DNA of 64,000 nucleotides from Salinigranum marinum (GCF_024228675.1 NZ_CP100461.1:868001-932000); one strand, 5' to 3'. Shown: positions 1-8,305, counted from the stretch's first letter. Numbers and translations are program-made. The notes: a model not told the origin generated them from the letters alone.

Positions 1-1
1 C

Positions 2-604
2 GACTCGACGTACTGGCTCCTCTTCGAGCTCATCTGGCGCGACTTCTTCCAGTTCCAGGTGGCGAAACACGGCGGGCAGTTCTTTTCCCGACCGGGCATC
101 CGCGAGCGACACGACATCGACTGGCGCGACGACGACCGCGCGTTCGATCTGTGGGCGCACGGCGAGACGGGGATCCCGTTCGTCGACGCGAACATGCGCG
201 AACTGAACGAGACGGGGTACATGTCCAATCGAGGGAGACAGAACGCCGCCTCGTTCCTGGCGAACAACCTCCGGATCGACTGGCGGCGCGGCGCGGCGTA
301 CTTCGAGACGCAACTGGTCGACTACGAGCCCTGCTCGAACTACGGTAACTGGGCGTACATCGCCGGCGTCGGCAACGACTCCCGCGACCGCTACTTCAAC
401 GTCGTGAAGCAGGCGCGGCAGTACGACGCCCGGGCGGAGTACGTCACGCACTGGCTTCCGGTGCTGGAGCCGCTCCCGCCGGAGTACGCCCACGAGCCCT
501 GGCGGCTGTCGGCGGACGAGCAGGCGGCGCACGGCGTCGAACTCGGCGTCGACTACCCCGAGCCGATGCTCGACCTGGACGCGTCGTACGAGAAGCTCCG
601 GTAG
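2..604 (+). CDS. DASH-type cryptochrome/photolyase, C-terminal part
   Basis: The frame is open from the first bases of the window, so the N-terminal (antenna chromophore) domain lies outside it. What remains is the helical FAD-binding domain. It contains a WLLFELIWRDFF segment, the run GIPFVDANMRELNETGYMSN, then RGRQNAASFLANN and CSNYGNWAYIAGVGND, which are typical of the cryptochrome-DASH branch of the photolyase family. These proteins bind FAD and either repair UV-induced pyrimidine dimers (mainly in single-stranded DNA) or act in light sensing. Residues after the FAD domain are few, so the C-terminus looks complete. It converges on the dsbB-like gene, 37 bp away. Family assignment is firm; repair versus sensory role cannot be told from this part. 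Confidence 0.9.
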   Translation, partial: DSTYWLLFELIWRDFFQFQVAKHGGQFFSRPGIRERHDIDWRDDDRAFDLWAHGETGIPFVDANMRELNETGYMSNRGRQNAASFLANNLRIDWRRGAAYFETQLVDYEPCSNYGNWAYIAGVGNDSRDRYFNVVKQARQYDARAEYVTHWLPVLEPLPPEYAHEPWRLSADEQAAHGVELGVDYPEPMLDLDASYEKLR

Positions 605-641
605 CTCGGCTCGATCGCACCACGCCGGCCACGCGCCACAC

Positions 642-1076
642 TCAGGCCCAGGGGTTCGTCGACTCGGCGCGGTCGGTAGCGGCGACGACGAGCGCGAGCG
701 CCGAGACGAGGAGGAACGCGACGAGTGACAGCCGCGGGATGGTGAGCAACCCGCCGGCAATCGGGTACTGCACCGCCGCACAGCTCTGGTCGATCCCGCA
801 GGTGCCGGCCGCCGCTGGGCGTAACTGAAGATAGACGTGGTAGGCCGCGACGGCGGTCCCCCCGAGCGAGAGCGGCAGAACCGTCCGCCAGACGTCCGCT
901 CTCGCCTCCACCGCCGCGACGCCGGCGACGACGACGAGGGGGTACATCAGGATCCGCTGGTACCAACAGAACGTACAGGGGACGAGCCCGAGTCCGAGGC
1001 TGAAGTAGAGGCTGCCGGCGGTGGCAACGCTCGCGACGAGGGTGACGGCCACGAGGAGCGGGCGGGCGTACGTCAT
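642..1076 (-). CDS. DsbB-family disulfide bond formation membrane protein
   Basis: A 144-residue protein with four hydrophobic segments (about residues 6-28, 42-58, 66-84 and 110-134). It has both DsbB cysteine pairs: C34/C37 in PCTFCWYQR after the first membrane segment, and C93/C99 in GTCGIDQSCA in the second outer loop. DsbB reoxidises a thiol oxidase on the outer face of the membrane and passes electrons to quinone. Length and cysteine spacing are normal for the short archaeal/Gram-positive DsbB/BdbC type. No DsbA-like partner is adjacent; the DCC-family thiol protein at 54.4-54.8 kb is far away. It converges on the photolyase gene and follows the HTH regulator on the same strand with a 49-bp gap. 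Confidence 0.88.
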   Translation of the reverse strand: MTYARPLLVAVTLVASVATAGSLYFSLGLGLVPCTFCWYQRILMYPLVVVAGVAAVEARADVWRTVLPLSLGGTAVAAYHVYLQLRPAAAGTCGIDQSCAAVQYPIAGGLLTIPRLSLVAFLLVSALALVVAATDRAESTNPWA

Positions 1077-1125
1077 CCGTTCGGGCCGGAGCCGGGCCCG
1101 AGACGGGCAGGGTTCGACCGGCGCA

Positions 1126-1713
1126 TCAGTCGTCTTTCCCGCCGCCCGACGTGCGGTCGCCCACGACCGGGAGCACCGAGCCGCCGTCGACCGTGTAGCT
1201 GTGAATCCCGGCGACGACGGCGACCGCGAACGCGATGGCCCCGGCGACGGCGACGTCGGGGATTCCGGGTGGGAGGAGGTCGGCGGTGGCGAGGAGGGTG
1301 GCGACCACGCCCGCCGTGGCGACGGCGAGGTAGATCCGGGGCCACGGGACCGACGGCGCGTCGGAGGCGGTGAGAAAGTCGTCGAGCGTCGCCGCGTGGT
1401 CCGTGAGCGCGACCGTGCCGCGGTCGCGGTCGTAGTCGATGACGTGGGCGTCGGCGAGTTTCGGGAGGTGGGTCTGGTGGAGCGACGTGTACACGCGCTT
1501 TCGCTGTTTGTACGTGACCTCCTCGACCGGAACCTCGTTCTCCCACGCGGCGATCCGCCGCGAGAGTTCGCGGATGTTCGACCCGTCCGGCTCGTCGCGG
1601 AGACACCGGAGGACCCGCCGCCGTCGCTGGTTACTCAACACCGAGAAGACGGTGTCTTTCGTCAACTGCTCGGGCTCCGGTTCGTCACCGACGAGCTGGG
1701 GGTGAGTAGCCAT
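1126..1713 (-). CDS. HTH regulator with DUF7344-like domain and two membrane helices
   Basis: 195 residues from the ATG at 1713. Residues 17-115 form a winged-helix-like domain with the haloarchaeal signature VFSVLSNQRRRRVLRCL followed by a basic KQRKRVYTSLHQTHLPKL helix, as in proteins annotated DUF7344. Residues 124-148 and 152-172 are hydrophobic, so the DNA-binding part is probably tethered to the membrane. The open frame extends to 1767, but a TATA-like box lies at 1758-1764, so translation should begin at 1713, about 20 nt into the message. Targets are unknown. The dsbB-like gene follows on the same strand 49 bp away and could be co-transcribed. Confidence 0.75.
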   Translation of the reverse strand: MATHPQLVGDEPEPEQLTKDTVFSVLSNQRRRRVLRCLRDEPDGSNIRELSRRIAAWENEVPVEEVTYKQRKRVYTSLHQTHLPKLADAHVIDYDRDRGTVALTDHAATLDDFLTASDAPSVPWPRIYLAVATAGVVATLLATADLLPPGIPDVAVAGAIAFAVAVVAGIHSYTVDGGSVLPVVGDRTSGGGKDD

Positions 1714-1744
1714 GCTGTGGGGGGCCTCCAGGGTACGTCTCGAC

Positions 1745-2011
1745 TCAGGAACCCGACGTATATACAACTACCCCATAATCACCACTCGTGAGAACCGGAC
1801 GAAACGATCGGTAACGTGTTTCGCTTCCGAAGCCGAGCGGGTTATCATGTGGAATATCTTCCGGCGGCCACGCAGGCCCGGTACATCCTGCAAGACCGAC
1901 CCCCAACGTGGTCACGCCTATTCCCCGTAGAAGTGTTCGGCGGCCATACTGACTGTCAAGATCTGTCCTTATCTCAACAACTTGGACGGCCATCAAGTTA
2001 GAACTCTGCAT
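1745..2011 (-). CDS. Truncated Tat-lipoprotein-like small ORF
   Basis: 88 residues with a recognisable twin-arginine lipoprotein signal: GRRTLLRGIGVTTLGVGLAGC, with the lipobox cysteine at about residue 43. Only about 45 residues follow the cysteine and they match no domain I know. The stop falls just before the promoter of the next gene, so the ORF looks like the 5' end of a larger lipoprotein gene cut short by a deletion. An alternative ATG lies at 1993. The signal peptide is a direct observation; truncation is inference. It could also be a genuine tiny secreted lipoprotein. It sits at the edge of the AT-richer accessory patch. Confidence 0.4.
   Translation of the reverse strand: MQSSNLMAVQVVEIRTDLDSQYGRRTLLRGIGVTTLGVGLAGCTGPAWPPEDIPHDNPLGFGSETRYRSFRPVLTSGDYGVVVYTSGS
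1758..1764 (-). promoter_or_regulatory. TATA box of the DUF7344-type regulator
   Basis: TATATAC on the minus strand. The predicted transcription start is about 25 nt downstream, near 1735, shortly before the ATG at 1713. It rules out the longer reading frame that starts at 1767. Confidence 0.5.
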
Positions 2012-2207
2012 CGAGTCGGAGATCTTGTTCTACACAAAATCAGAGAGTGAATCGTAGTGGTACTTCAAGCCTCGACTTGCGAGTTCATCCCTTCACCAGC
2101 GGGCAGATAGTATCACTTCTGACAGAAACAGCGTGCAAGACTCAGAGGGTATGCAGTAGGCCGGTATCTACAGGTGAGTTAGTTATTTTCGGTCAGTCGT
2201 CGGGACT

Positions 2208-2462
2208 TTACTCTTCGAGATTACCGAGTCCTCGCGCTTCCAGTTCCCGGTCAAGGAATGCCCCGATGACGACGAACAAGAACAATACTGTAATTGCAGT
2301 CCCCGCAATACCAACCATCATCATGCTGCCGATGGCCATTCCTTCGGAGCCGCTAATCCTGTCAGCCCAAGCCATTCCCATCAGGCCAGCGCTCCCAAAA
2401 GAGATGAGGATGACACCGGTGGCTCCGACGGAACCGAACTTGGCGGCCCGGGCGAGGTCCAT
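2208..2462 (-). CDS. Small two-helix membrane protein
   Basis: 84 residues. Two glycine- and methionine-rich hydrophobic segments (about residues 12-32 and 42-70) are followed by a short charged tail, LDRELEARGLGNLEE. I do not recognise the family. A TATA-like TTTTTAT on the minus strand around 2484-2491 lies about 25 nt before the ATG, which fits a leaderless transcript and supports the start. The gene stands alone about 100 bp from the left end of the cassette at 2562-4445. No catalytic or binding residues are visible, so no function is offered. Confidence 0.55.
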   Translation of the reverse strand: MDLARAAKFGSVGATGVILISFGSAGLMGMAWADRISGSEGMAIGSMMMVGIAGTAITVLFLFVVIGAFLDRELEARGLGNLEE

Positions 2463-2561
2463 ATCACGGCATCATATCGCTGGATAAAAATCTCTTCGCC
2501 GAGCAACTATGCCGGATACGCGCCCCACATCTTACACGCACCAAGAGAAACTATGTAATAT

Positions 2562-2581
2562 GGCTCTGTTGAAACCCTTAG
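2562..2581 (+). repeat. Left terminal inverted repeat of the cassette
   Basis: GGCTCTGTTGAAACCCTTAG, paired with the copy at 4426-4445 (19/20). Similarity continues weakly inward: GTTGATA here against GCTGATA at the other end. It is flanked on the outside by the 8-bp TGTAATAT. Confidence 0.8.
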
Positions 2582-2857
2582 AAGTTGATACAAACGGCGT
2601 GACCGATACAGAGCGTGAATGCAGAAGACGGGAAAACGGGACTCGTAGCGTTCTATACCGACAGTTGGCTGCGTTGCTCAGTACCTTTCACAGCTTCTGT
2701 GAATGAGTACTCCGCGTCGGTCTGACGCCCACGTCTCGGCGGGCGAGAGAATCTCACTGGGTAACTACAATCCTTGTTGGAGCCTTGGTACGGTCGACGG
2801 GGCGGGCAGGCTCAACGGTCCAGCTGCGGACCTGCATCCGCCTCACAAAAAAGCCCT
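2582..2857. other. Non-coding left arm of the cassette
   Basis: About 275 bp between the left terminal repeat and the cupin start. It is AT-richer than the surrounding chromosome. The ORFs in it have no family features. It probably holds the cupin promoter. I see no transposase remnant. Confidence 0.5.
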
Positions 2858-3352
2858 ATGTCGAACTACACTCCCGAATCCGATACCCGAACCACACCTG
2901 AACACTACCACGTCCTCGGCGCGAATCTGTCGATCACGGCGGACGCCGAAACGACCGACGGTGAGTACCTGGTGCTCGATATGCTGGTCCCGCCGATGTT
3001 CGAGAACGGGCTTCACACGCACGAACAGAGCGAGGTGTTCCACGTCATCGAAGGCGAGGCGCGGCTCCACGTCGACGGATGGGACCAGACGCTCGGCCCG
3101 GGCACGTCCGGCTACGTCCCGGGCGGTGAAGTACACGGCTTCGCCAACGAGGGCGACGAGGTCTGTCGTGTCATCGCGGTCATGACGCCAGGTGGTGCCG
3201 AGGGCTTCTTCAGGGATGTCGGCCAGCAGACCGACAACCGGTCGCTCCCTGAGCCCATCGAGCCGACCGAGGAGATGCTACAGTCGCTGTTCGCGACCGG
3301 TGAGCGATACGGCTTCGAATTCCTGGGCCCGCTCCCCGAACGGGCCGAATGA
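2858..3352 (+). CDS. Cupin-domain protein (cassette cargo)
   Basis: 164 residues from the ATG at 2858; the upstream open frame back to 2774 lacks family character. The single cupin barrel shows motif 1 as LHTHEQSEVFHVIEGEARLH (metal ligands His, His, Glu) and motif 2 as PGGEVHGFAN with the last histidine. All four expected metal ligands are therefore present, and a mononuclear metal site is likely. It resembles small quercetinase-like or sugar/polyketide-handling cupins, a group with very varied functions, so no substrate is assigned. The C-terminal 50 residues are an acidic extension. It lies inside the transposase-less cassette and is convergent with the HTH regulator, whose stop is 18 bp away. 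Confidence 0.8.
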   Translation: MSNYTPESDTRTTPEHYHVLGANLSITADAETTDGEYLVLDMLVPPMFENGLHTHEQSEVFHVIEGEARLHVDGWDQTLGPGTSGYVPGGEVHGFANEGDEVCRVIAVMTPGGAEGFFRDVGQQTDNRSLPEPIEPTEEMLQSLFATGERYGFEFLGPLPERAE

Positions 3353-3370
3353 GGTTGGTGGACTTACGGG

Positions 3371-4174
3371 TTACCCACCACCGTCGGCGGCCACTACTCG
3401 GGTGTCGATAGCCTTCGGAGTAAGCTGCTCTGCCCGCGCGAGGTAGTCGTCGACTGTCTCCTCGGCCCACGCTCGAATCACCTCGTCGTCGGTTACGATC
3501 AGCCCCCGGGGACTGCCATCGTCATCGACGGCGCCGATGATGACCTGCTCGTCTGCGATGGTCAAGACGAGGGGTACCGGTTCAGGGGCGATACTGATCC
3601 GCATCCCTCGTGAGAGGAGCTCTCGGAGGTGGTCTGCCGAGGCCGGGTCCTCGGAGAGTGAGCGGACGAGGGTCGAGTCCAAGACTCCCTCGAAGGACTG
3701 CCCCTCTTCGACGAAACACCGTCTATCAGCCGGGTCACCTTCCGGCAGAAAGGTGTATGTTACCATACGGATGTGGTCGGCCTCGTGGATGGTCTGCAAC
3801 ATCCGTCTGGTCGGCGCGAACGGATCAGTGCGGCCCGGCAGCGTGACCTCCGCGTCTCGCAGTCGGTCGAACTCGAAGTCGAACTCCGGGACCGGAAGCC
3901 ACGGCAAGATCTGCCCCAGCGTGGAGACGGTGTCCATGATCTCGAACGTTCGGCTGAACTCGGTGGCCGCGATTTTACCCACGGGAGTGAGCGTGAACGT
4001 CCCGTTCCGCTTCGTCACCAGCCCGGCGTCTCGGAGCGCTCGTAGCTGGCGGTGAATCGTCGGCCGCGAGACGCCGACCTGCTCCTGGAGGTCACGCCGG
4101 TCGAGTGGTCCCGCCCGCAGTACGTCGAGAACCGGCCAGCGTCGGCTGAAACCCACGAATTCGTCGATTTTCAT
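3371..4174 (-). CDS. HTH regulator with FilR1-like middle domain (cassette cargo)
   Basis: 267 residues. Residues 1-75 form a winged helix (LRAGPLDRRDLQEQVGVS then RPTIHRQLRALRDAGLV). The remainder looks like the archaeal FilR1/DUF1724 middle domain: TRRMLQTIHEADHIRMVTYT, FEGVLDSTLVRSL, then a beta-rich RISIAPEPVPLVLTIADEQ and a short helix. Haloarchaea carry many such regulators with largely unknown ligands. It is the second gene of the cassette and converges on the cupin gene; it may control the cupin or itself. The ATG at 4174 is preceded by AT-rich sequence that includes TATAATA on the minus strand. There is no frameshift or internal stop, so the cargo appears functional. Confidence 0.8.
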   Translation of the reverse strand: MKIDEFVGFSRRWPVLDVLRAGPLDRRDLQEQVGVSRPTIHRQLRALRDAGLVTKRNGTFTLTPVGKIAATEFSRTFEIMDTVSTLGQILPWLPVPEFDFEFDRLRDAEVTLPGRTDPFAPTRRMLQTIHEADHIRMVTYTFLPEGDPADRRCFVEEGQSFEGVLDSTLVRSLSEDPASADHLRELLSRGMRISIAPEPVPLVLTIADEQVIIGAVDDDGSPRGLIVTDDEVIRAWAEETVDDYLARAEQLTPKAIDTRVVAADGGG

Positions 4175-4425
4175 TATTGTGTTGATAGGTATTATACAGC
4201 ATTAAGATTGCTGTCCATTGGTCGAACGGTGCGGCAGCCAGGCGCTCGTGCGCTCGGGTCGTGCGGTCAAGGGATTCTGCTACAACTGCTGGCTATCTCC
4301 TACGGTGGTGGCTCCAGTTACCCTGCCCCTGGGGTCACTGGGTGGTTCCCGAGGCAGGTTCCAGGGTTCATCTCTCGACCGATTCGCGCTCTGTATTCAG
4401 CACGTCCTCGACAAACTATCAGCGG

Positions 4426-4445
4426 CTGAGGGTTTCAACAGAGCC
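4426..4445 (-). repeat. Right terminal inverted repeat of the cassette
   Basis: Reads GGCTCTGTTGAAACCCTCAG on the minus strand, one base different from the left copy. It is flanked outside by TCTAATAT at 4446-4453, which differs by one base from the left flank TGTAATAT. Confidence 0.8.
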
Positions 4446-4540
4446 TCTAATATGAAATAGGTGAGTTTGTGAAATGCGAACCCCTCAGAGGCCGTTATAC
4501 AATACGGCGGTCCGAAGTTTGCTGAACCGCTGTTCGTAGA

Positions 4541-5656
4541 CTATTCCATCCGCTCTAACGCCTCCCGCCGTTGCTCAACAGGCACGTTATCGTATTTCAT
4601 CGTCGTCTGCTCGCTCTTGTGACGGAGTTGGGCCTTCGCCGCCGCAAGGTCCCGCTCGTGACTCATTGCCGTTCCGACCGAGTGGCGAAGCGCGTACCAG
4701 CTCATCTTGCGGTTCTCGGTTGAAATGTCGGCGATGTCGCAGAGCTTGTGGATGAGACGTCGGAGACTCGTTGACTGGTACGGGTTGCCCTCTCGGGTCA
4801 ACCAAAGCTCGTCCCTGCCATTATAGCGGTCATACTGCTCCCGTTCATCAAGCCACCGCTCCAGTCCCTCCGCCGTTCTATCGGTCAGGCTGACGACCCA
4901 GTTGCCTTCGTTCTTCGCGGAGTCCTCTTTCGGGATGCGGAGAACCGCATTGTCCACATCGACCCAGCTGACCTTCGCTCGTTCTACCTCAACAGGCCGC
5001 AGGCCGGCATCGAGACTTGTCCACGCTATCGTCGTGAACTTCCAGCCGTTCGCTCGGTCCCAGTCTGCTGGGACGACCTCGCTCTTTGGCTTGTCGAAGC
5101 GTTGTGCGAGATGGGCCTTCCAGTTATCTCGTTCTTCTGGAGTGAGGTTGTTGTAGGCTGGAATCGAGCCGTACTCCAGTGCCGCTTCTCGAATCTTTTT
5201 CGGCTCTTCGATAGTCAGGTACTCTCGGGGGCCAGCATCCCCGGAGGAAGAACTGAAGGACCGGTCTGGTTCCACAGGTCACCGTTCTTCTCGTGGGTGA
5301 GGAATTTGAAGAACCGTTTGGTGGACTTCTGCGTGTTCCCCTTGTGCGAACTGGAGGTATCGGAGTACAGGAGGTCCTGCATATACTCGTTCGCGTGTGT
5401 GCGTGAGTGCCATCGTATAGCCACCTTCCTGCGACCAGACCCATCGGTTGAGTTGTTCCGTACGGTAGGCAGTTTTGTTGATGGTATCCCGACTGTACCC
5501 TTCAGCCATCTGGGGGTCCTTACCGAGGTAGATGAGCCAACGGATGAAATCTTCTCGTTGACTTCGGTAGTCGATGAGTTCCTTCTGATTCAGCATGTCT
5601 CGGCTCTTGCTGGTGGTTACGGCGAAATCTTCGACGTTGAGACTCACCGGGACCAC
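4541..5656 (-). pseudogene. Tyrosine recombinase/integrase broken by two frameshifts
   Basis: Three overlapping minus-strand frames join into one haloarchaeal phage-type integrase. The N-terminal SAM-like core-binding part is at 5656 to about 5420. A middle piece (SRTHANEYMQDLLYSDTSSS, then KRFFKFLTHEKNGDLW) runs about 5424-5275. The catalytic domain is 5275-4541. The catalytic part keeps the active-site set: Arg in DAGLRPVEVERAK, a YALRHSVGTAMS box, His in AQLRHKSEQTT and Tyr in MKYDNV. One shift lies near 5410-5425; a second, best explained by loss of one G, lies near 5272-5276. Its 5' end faces tRNA-Glu, the classic arrangement for an element integrated in a tRNA gene. Sequencing error at both sites is possible but less likely. 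Confidence 0.8.
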
Positions 5657-5782
5657 TCCGAAACATAAATTCGGCCTGACAAGAACCCCAATCGCATGAC
5701 GGCGGTGGGTGTGTGATTCCTTCTAATGTGTTCGGCTTTGGGCATGGTTCTGTCTTGCTCCATGCCACGGTTGAAAATCGCA

Positions 5783-5799
5783 CGACGGCTAAGCCGTCG
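5783..5799 (-). terminator. Perfect 8-bp hairpin just after tRNA-Glu
   Basis: CGACGGCT-A-AGCCGTCG, a near-continuous palindrome 3 bp beyond the tRNA 3' end, followed on the minus strand by CGATTTTCAA. It may help terminate or process the tRNA, or it may be part of the recombination site next to the broken integrase. Confidence 0.45.
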
Positions 5800-5801
5800 G
5801 A

Positions 5802-5876
<75 letters not shown>

Positions 5877-5948
5877 GGCACTCGATTGTGACCACGGAAT
5901 CAATTTAAGGGTTCCGTCTTCCCGTCGTTCCGCCCGTGCGAGGCGGGT

Positions 5949-7937
5949 TCACTCGCCGGTGAACTCCGGGTCGCGATCGGAGTCGAACGCGGCGATCCCC
6001 TCCGTCACGTCGTCGGTCCCGAAGACGTGGCCGAACCCCTGTGCCTCGGTTTCGAGCCCCGCCTCGGTGTCGTCGCGGCCGCGGAGGATCGCGCGCTTGG
6101 TGAACGCCTGGGCGACGGGCGGCCCGCGGGCCAGGTCGCGGGCGAGTTCGAACGCGCGGTCACAGATCGCGTCGTTCGCGACGACTTCGGTGACGAAGCC
6201 GTAGTCAGCCATCGTCTCGGCGTCGAACCGCTCGGCGGTGAGGATGATCTCCTTCGCGCGCCCTTCGCCGACGATGTGGCCGAGCCGCTGGGTGCCGCCC
6301 CAGCCCGGGGTCAGCCCGAGGTTGTGCTCGGGTTGCCCGAACGACGACCGCCGGGAGGCCACGCGGAGGTCCGCACAGGTCGCCAGTTCCATCCCGCCGC
6401 CGAGACAGAAGCCATCGATGGCGGCCACGACGGGCAGCGGCGACTCCTCGAAGCGGCCGAACGTGCGCTGGCCCTTGCGCGAGAGGTCGACGGCCGACAG
6501 CGAGTCGAGTTCGGCGACCATCCGCTGGACGTCCGCACCCGCCGAGAAGGCGCGGTCGCCGGCGCCCGACAGCAGGATCGCCCGGGTCTCGTCGTCGTCT
6601 TCCAGCCTGGTGACGGCGTCGTCGAGTTCGTCCAGCACCGTGGCGTCGATGCTGTTCATCCGGTGTGGACGGTCGAGGACGATCTGGCCGACTCCGTCGC
6701 GGCGTTCGACTGCGATGGTGTCGTAGTCGACCGTCTCCCCGTCCACGGTAGCGTGGAACCGTCCGCCCGCCGCGGCGAGGTCGCGGAGGTGATCGACGGC
6801 CACGTACCGCGCCGCGCCGGTCGCGTCGTGCAGCGAATCGAGGCGGTCGACGAGGTGGTCTAGCCCGGCGTCGTCGGCCAGTTTCGCCGGGCCGTCGGCG
6901 AAGCCCGCACCGAGCTTCATCGCGCGGTCGATCGCCGGAGCGTCGGCGACGTCGCCGGCGATCAGCCCGGCGACCTCGTTGGCCATCACCGCGAGCAGTC
7001 GCTCGCGGACGTCGTCGCGCACCCGGTCGTTCGGGATCACCGCACCGTCGCCGTCGGCGTAGTCGTAAAAGCCCGCGCCCGACTTCTTGCCGAAGTCGCC
7101 GGCGTCGACCTGCTCGGTGAGAAGCGGGCAGGGCTCGTAGACGTCGCCGAGTTCGTCGTGCATGTATTCGAGGACGTGCAGGGCGACGTCGAGACCGACC
7201 TGGTCGGCGAGTTCGAAGCTCCCCATCGGGAGGCCGAGGCCGTACGTCGTGGTCGAGTCGACCTCGGCGACGGTGGCGTCGCCGGCGTCGACGATCCAGG
7301 CGGCCTCGTTGAGAAGCGGGACGAGCACCCGATTGACGACGAAGCCCGGGCTGTCTTTTCTCACTCGAACCGGGGTCTTGCCCATCCGCTCGGCGAGCGA
7401 CTCGACCAGCGAGAGCGTCTCCGCGCTGGTGTCGGCCCCCGAGATGACCTCGACGAGCTGCATCCTGACGGGGGGATTGAAGAAGTGCATCCCGCAGAAC
7501 CGTTCCGGTCTCGTGGTCTCGCGCCCGAGTTCGGTGATCGATAGCGACGAGGTGTTGGTCACGAAGACGGCCCGGTCGGGGGCGTGTTCCTCGACGGCGG
7601 CGTAGACGTCCTTCTTGATGTCGGTCTTCTCGGGCACCACCTCGACGACGACGTCCGCGTCCTCGACCGCCGACGCGAGGTCGACGAGCGGCGTGATCCG
7701 CGCCAGCGCCGTGTCGGCCTCCTCACGCGAGACGTGGCCCTTCTCGGCGAGCTTCCCGAGGCTCCACTCGATCTCGTCGTACCCCTGGCCGACGAGCTCC
7801 TCGTCGATGTCGCGGAGGGTCACCTCGAACCCCGCGAGGGCGGCGACCTCGGCGATGCCGTGGCCCATGTTCCCCGCACCGAGGACCGCGACGGTCGTGA
7901 TGTCGTCGGCCGTGATCGGCTCCGAGTCTGCGTCCAT
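5949..7937 (-). CDS. Fused 3-hydroxyacyl-CoA dehydrogenase / enoyl-CoA hydratase
   Basis: 662 residues from the ATG at 7937; the frame upstream to 7994 is basic and unlike the family. Residues 1-185 are the NAD-binding domain (VAVLGAGNMGHGIAEVAALA). Residues 185-385 are the dehydrogenase C-terminal domain (FCGMHFFNPPVRM, KDSPGFVVNRVLVPLLNEAA). After a linker, residues 400-660 are a crotonase domain with the oxyanion-hole segments GDRAFSAGADVQRM and FCLGGGMELATCADLR. The protein hydrates enoyl-CoA and oxidises 3-hydroxyacyl-CoA in beta-oxidation or related acyl-CoA routes. The order, dehydrogenase first, is the haloarchaeal/archaeal one and opposite to bacterial FadB/FadJ. No thiolase is adjacent. 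Confidence 0.92.
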   Translation of the reverse strand: MDADSEPITADDITTVAVLGAGNMGHGIAEVAALAGFEVTLRDIDEELVGQGYDEIEWSLGKLAEKGHVSREEADTALARITPLVDLASAVEDADVVVEVVPEKTDIKKDVYAAVEEHAPDRAVFVTNTSSLSITELGRETTRPERFCGMHFFNPPVRMQLVEVISGADTSAETLSLVESLAERMGKTPVRVRKDSPGFVVNRVLVPLLNEAAWIVDAGDATVAEVDSTTTYGLGLPMGSFELADQVGLDVALHVLEYMHDELGDVYEPCPLLTEQVDAGDFGKKSGAGFYDYADGDGAVIPNDRVRDDVRERLLAVMANEVAGLIAGDVADAPAIDRAMKLGAGFADGPAKLADDAGLDHLVDRLDSLHDATGAARYVAVDHLRDLAAAGGRFHATVDGETVDYDTIAVERRDGVGQIVLDRPHRMNSIDATVLDELDDAVTRLEDDDETRAILLSGAGDRAFSAGADVQRMVAELDSLSAVDLSRKGQRTFGRFEESPLPVVAAIDGFCLGGGMELATCADLRVASRRSSFGQPEHNLGLTPGWGGTQRLGHIVGEGRAKEIILTAERFDAETMADYGFVTEVVANDAICDRAFELARDLARGPPVAQAFTKRAILRGRDDTEAGLETEAQGFGHVFGTDDVTEGIAAFDSDRDPEFTGE

Positions 7938-8044
7938 GCGCGGTCGTGGGCAGGTCGTCTGTTGAACCTTTCCCTCGTGTCCGTGAGTGGGCACGGCCTC
8001 TATGAACGACCTCTGACCTCTGGTCGTGTCGCGTTCGAGAGGGT

Positions 8045-8099
8045 GTGAGTGGAGCGGGACGGCCGTACTCGAGAGAGAGTGAGTAGAGCGGGACGGCCG
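8045..8099. repeat. 21-bp direct repeat, two copies
   Basis: GTGAGTGGAGCGGGACGGCCG at 8045-8065 and GTGAGTAGAGCGGGACGGCCG at 8079-8099 (20/21 identical), spaced 34 bp start to start. It lies between the HADH/crotonase gene and the glycosylase gene. Confidence 0.75.
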
Positions 8100-8188
8100 A
8101 ACAGTTCACGATGCGCGGCGAGAGGCCACGACCTCCCCAGCCGATTCCCTCACTCGCTCCGCTGGTTCGGTCATCCCTCGCGCGTGAG

Positions 8189-8209
8189 TCGCGCGGCTGA
8201 ACCGCGCGA
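8189..8209. repeat. GC hairpin TCGCGCGG-CTGAA-CCGCGCGA
   Basis: Perfect 8-bp stem with a 5-nt loop. It is too far from either gene to be an obvious terminator. Confidence 0.5.
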
Positions 8210-8286
8210 CGTCACGCGCCACCGCATCACCGAGGCAGTCGGCGCGCGGGAGCGATCGGGTGAAGCGAACCAAGGCGTGAAGGCTC

Positions 8287-8305
8287 GAAGCGGCTCTGCC
8301 GCTTC
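8287..8305. repeat. GC hairpin GAAGCGG-CTCTG-CCGCTTC
   Basis: Perfect 7-bp stem with a 5-nt loop, about 80 bp from the first hairpin and of the same design. Confidence 0.5.

Larger units (their letters stand above)
2562..4445. mobile_element. Transposase-less mobile cassette with IS6-like ends (MIC-like)
   Basis: The segment is bounded by 20-bp inverted repeats: GGCTCTGTTGAAACCCTTAG at 2562-2581, and on the minus strand GGCTCTGTTGAAACCCTCAG at 4426-4445 (19 of 20 identical). Immediately outside are TGTAATAT (2554-2561) and TCTAATAT (4446-4453), an 8-bp target duplication with one mismatch. IS6-family insertion sequences make 8-bp duplications and have ends such as GGTTCTGTTGCAAA. No transposase gene or recognisable remnant lies inside. 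The contents are a cupin gene and a convergent HTH regulator. This is the layout of a mobile insertion cassette: passenger genes between IS ends, moved in trans. Repeats and duplication are observed; IS6 affiliation and mobility are inferred. Confidence 0.7.

Noticed and set aside
2582-4425. Hidden IS6 transposase inside the cassette
   Set aside because: The only intact genes are the cupin and the HTH regulator. The non-coding arms (2582-2857 and 4175-4425) are too short and show no DDE-type text in any frame I read.
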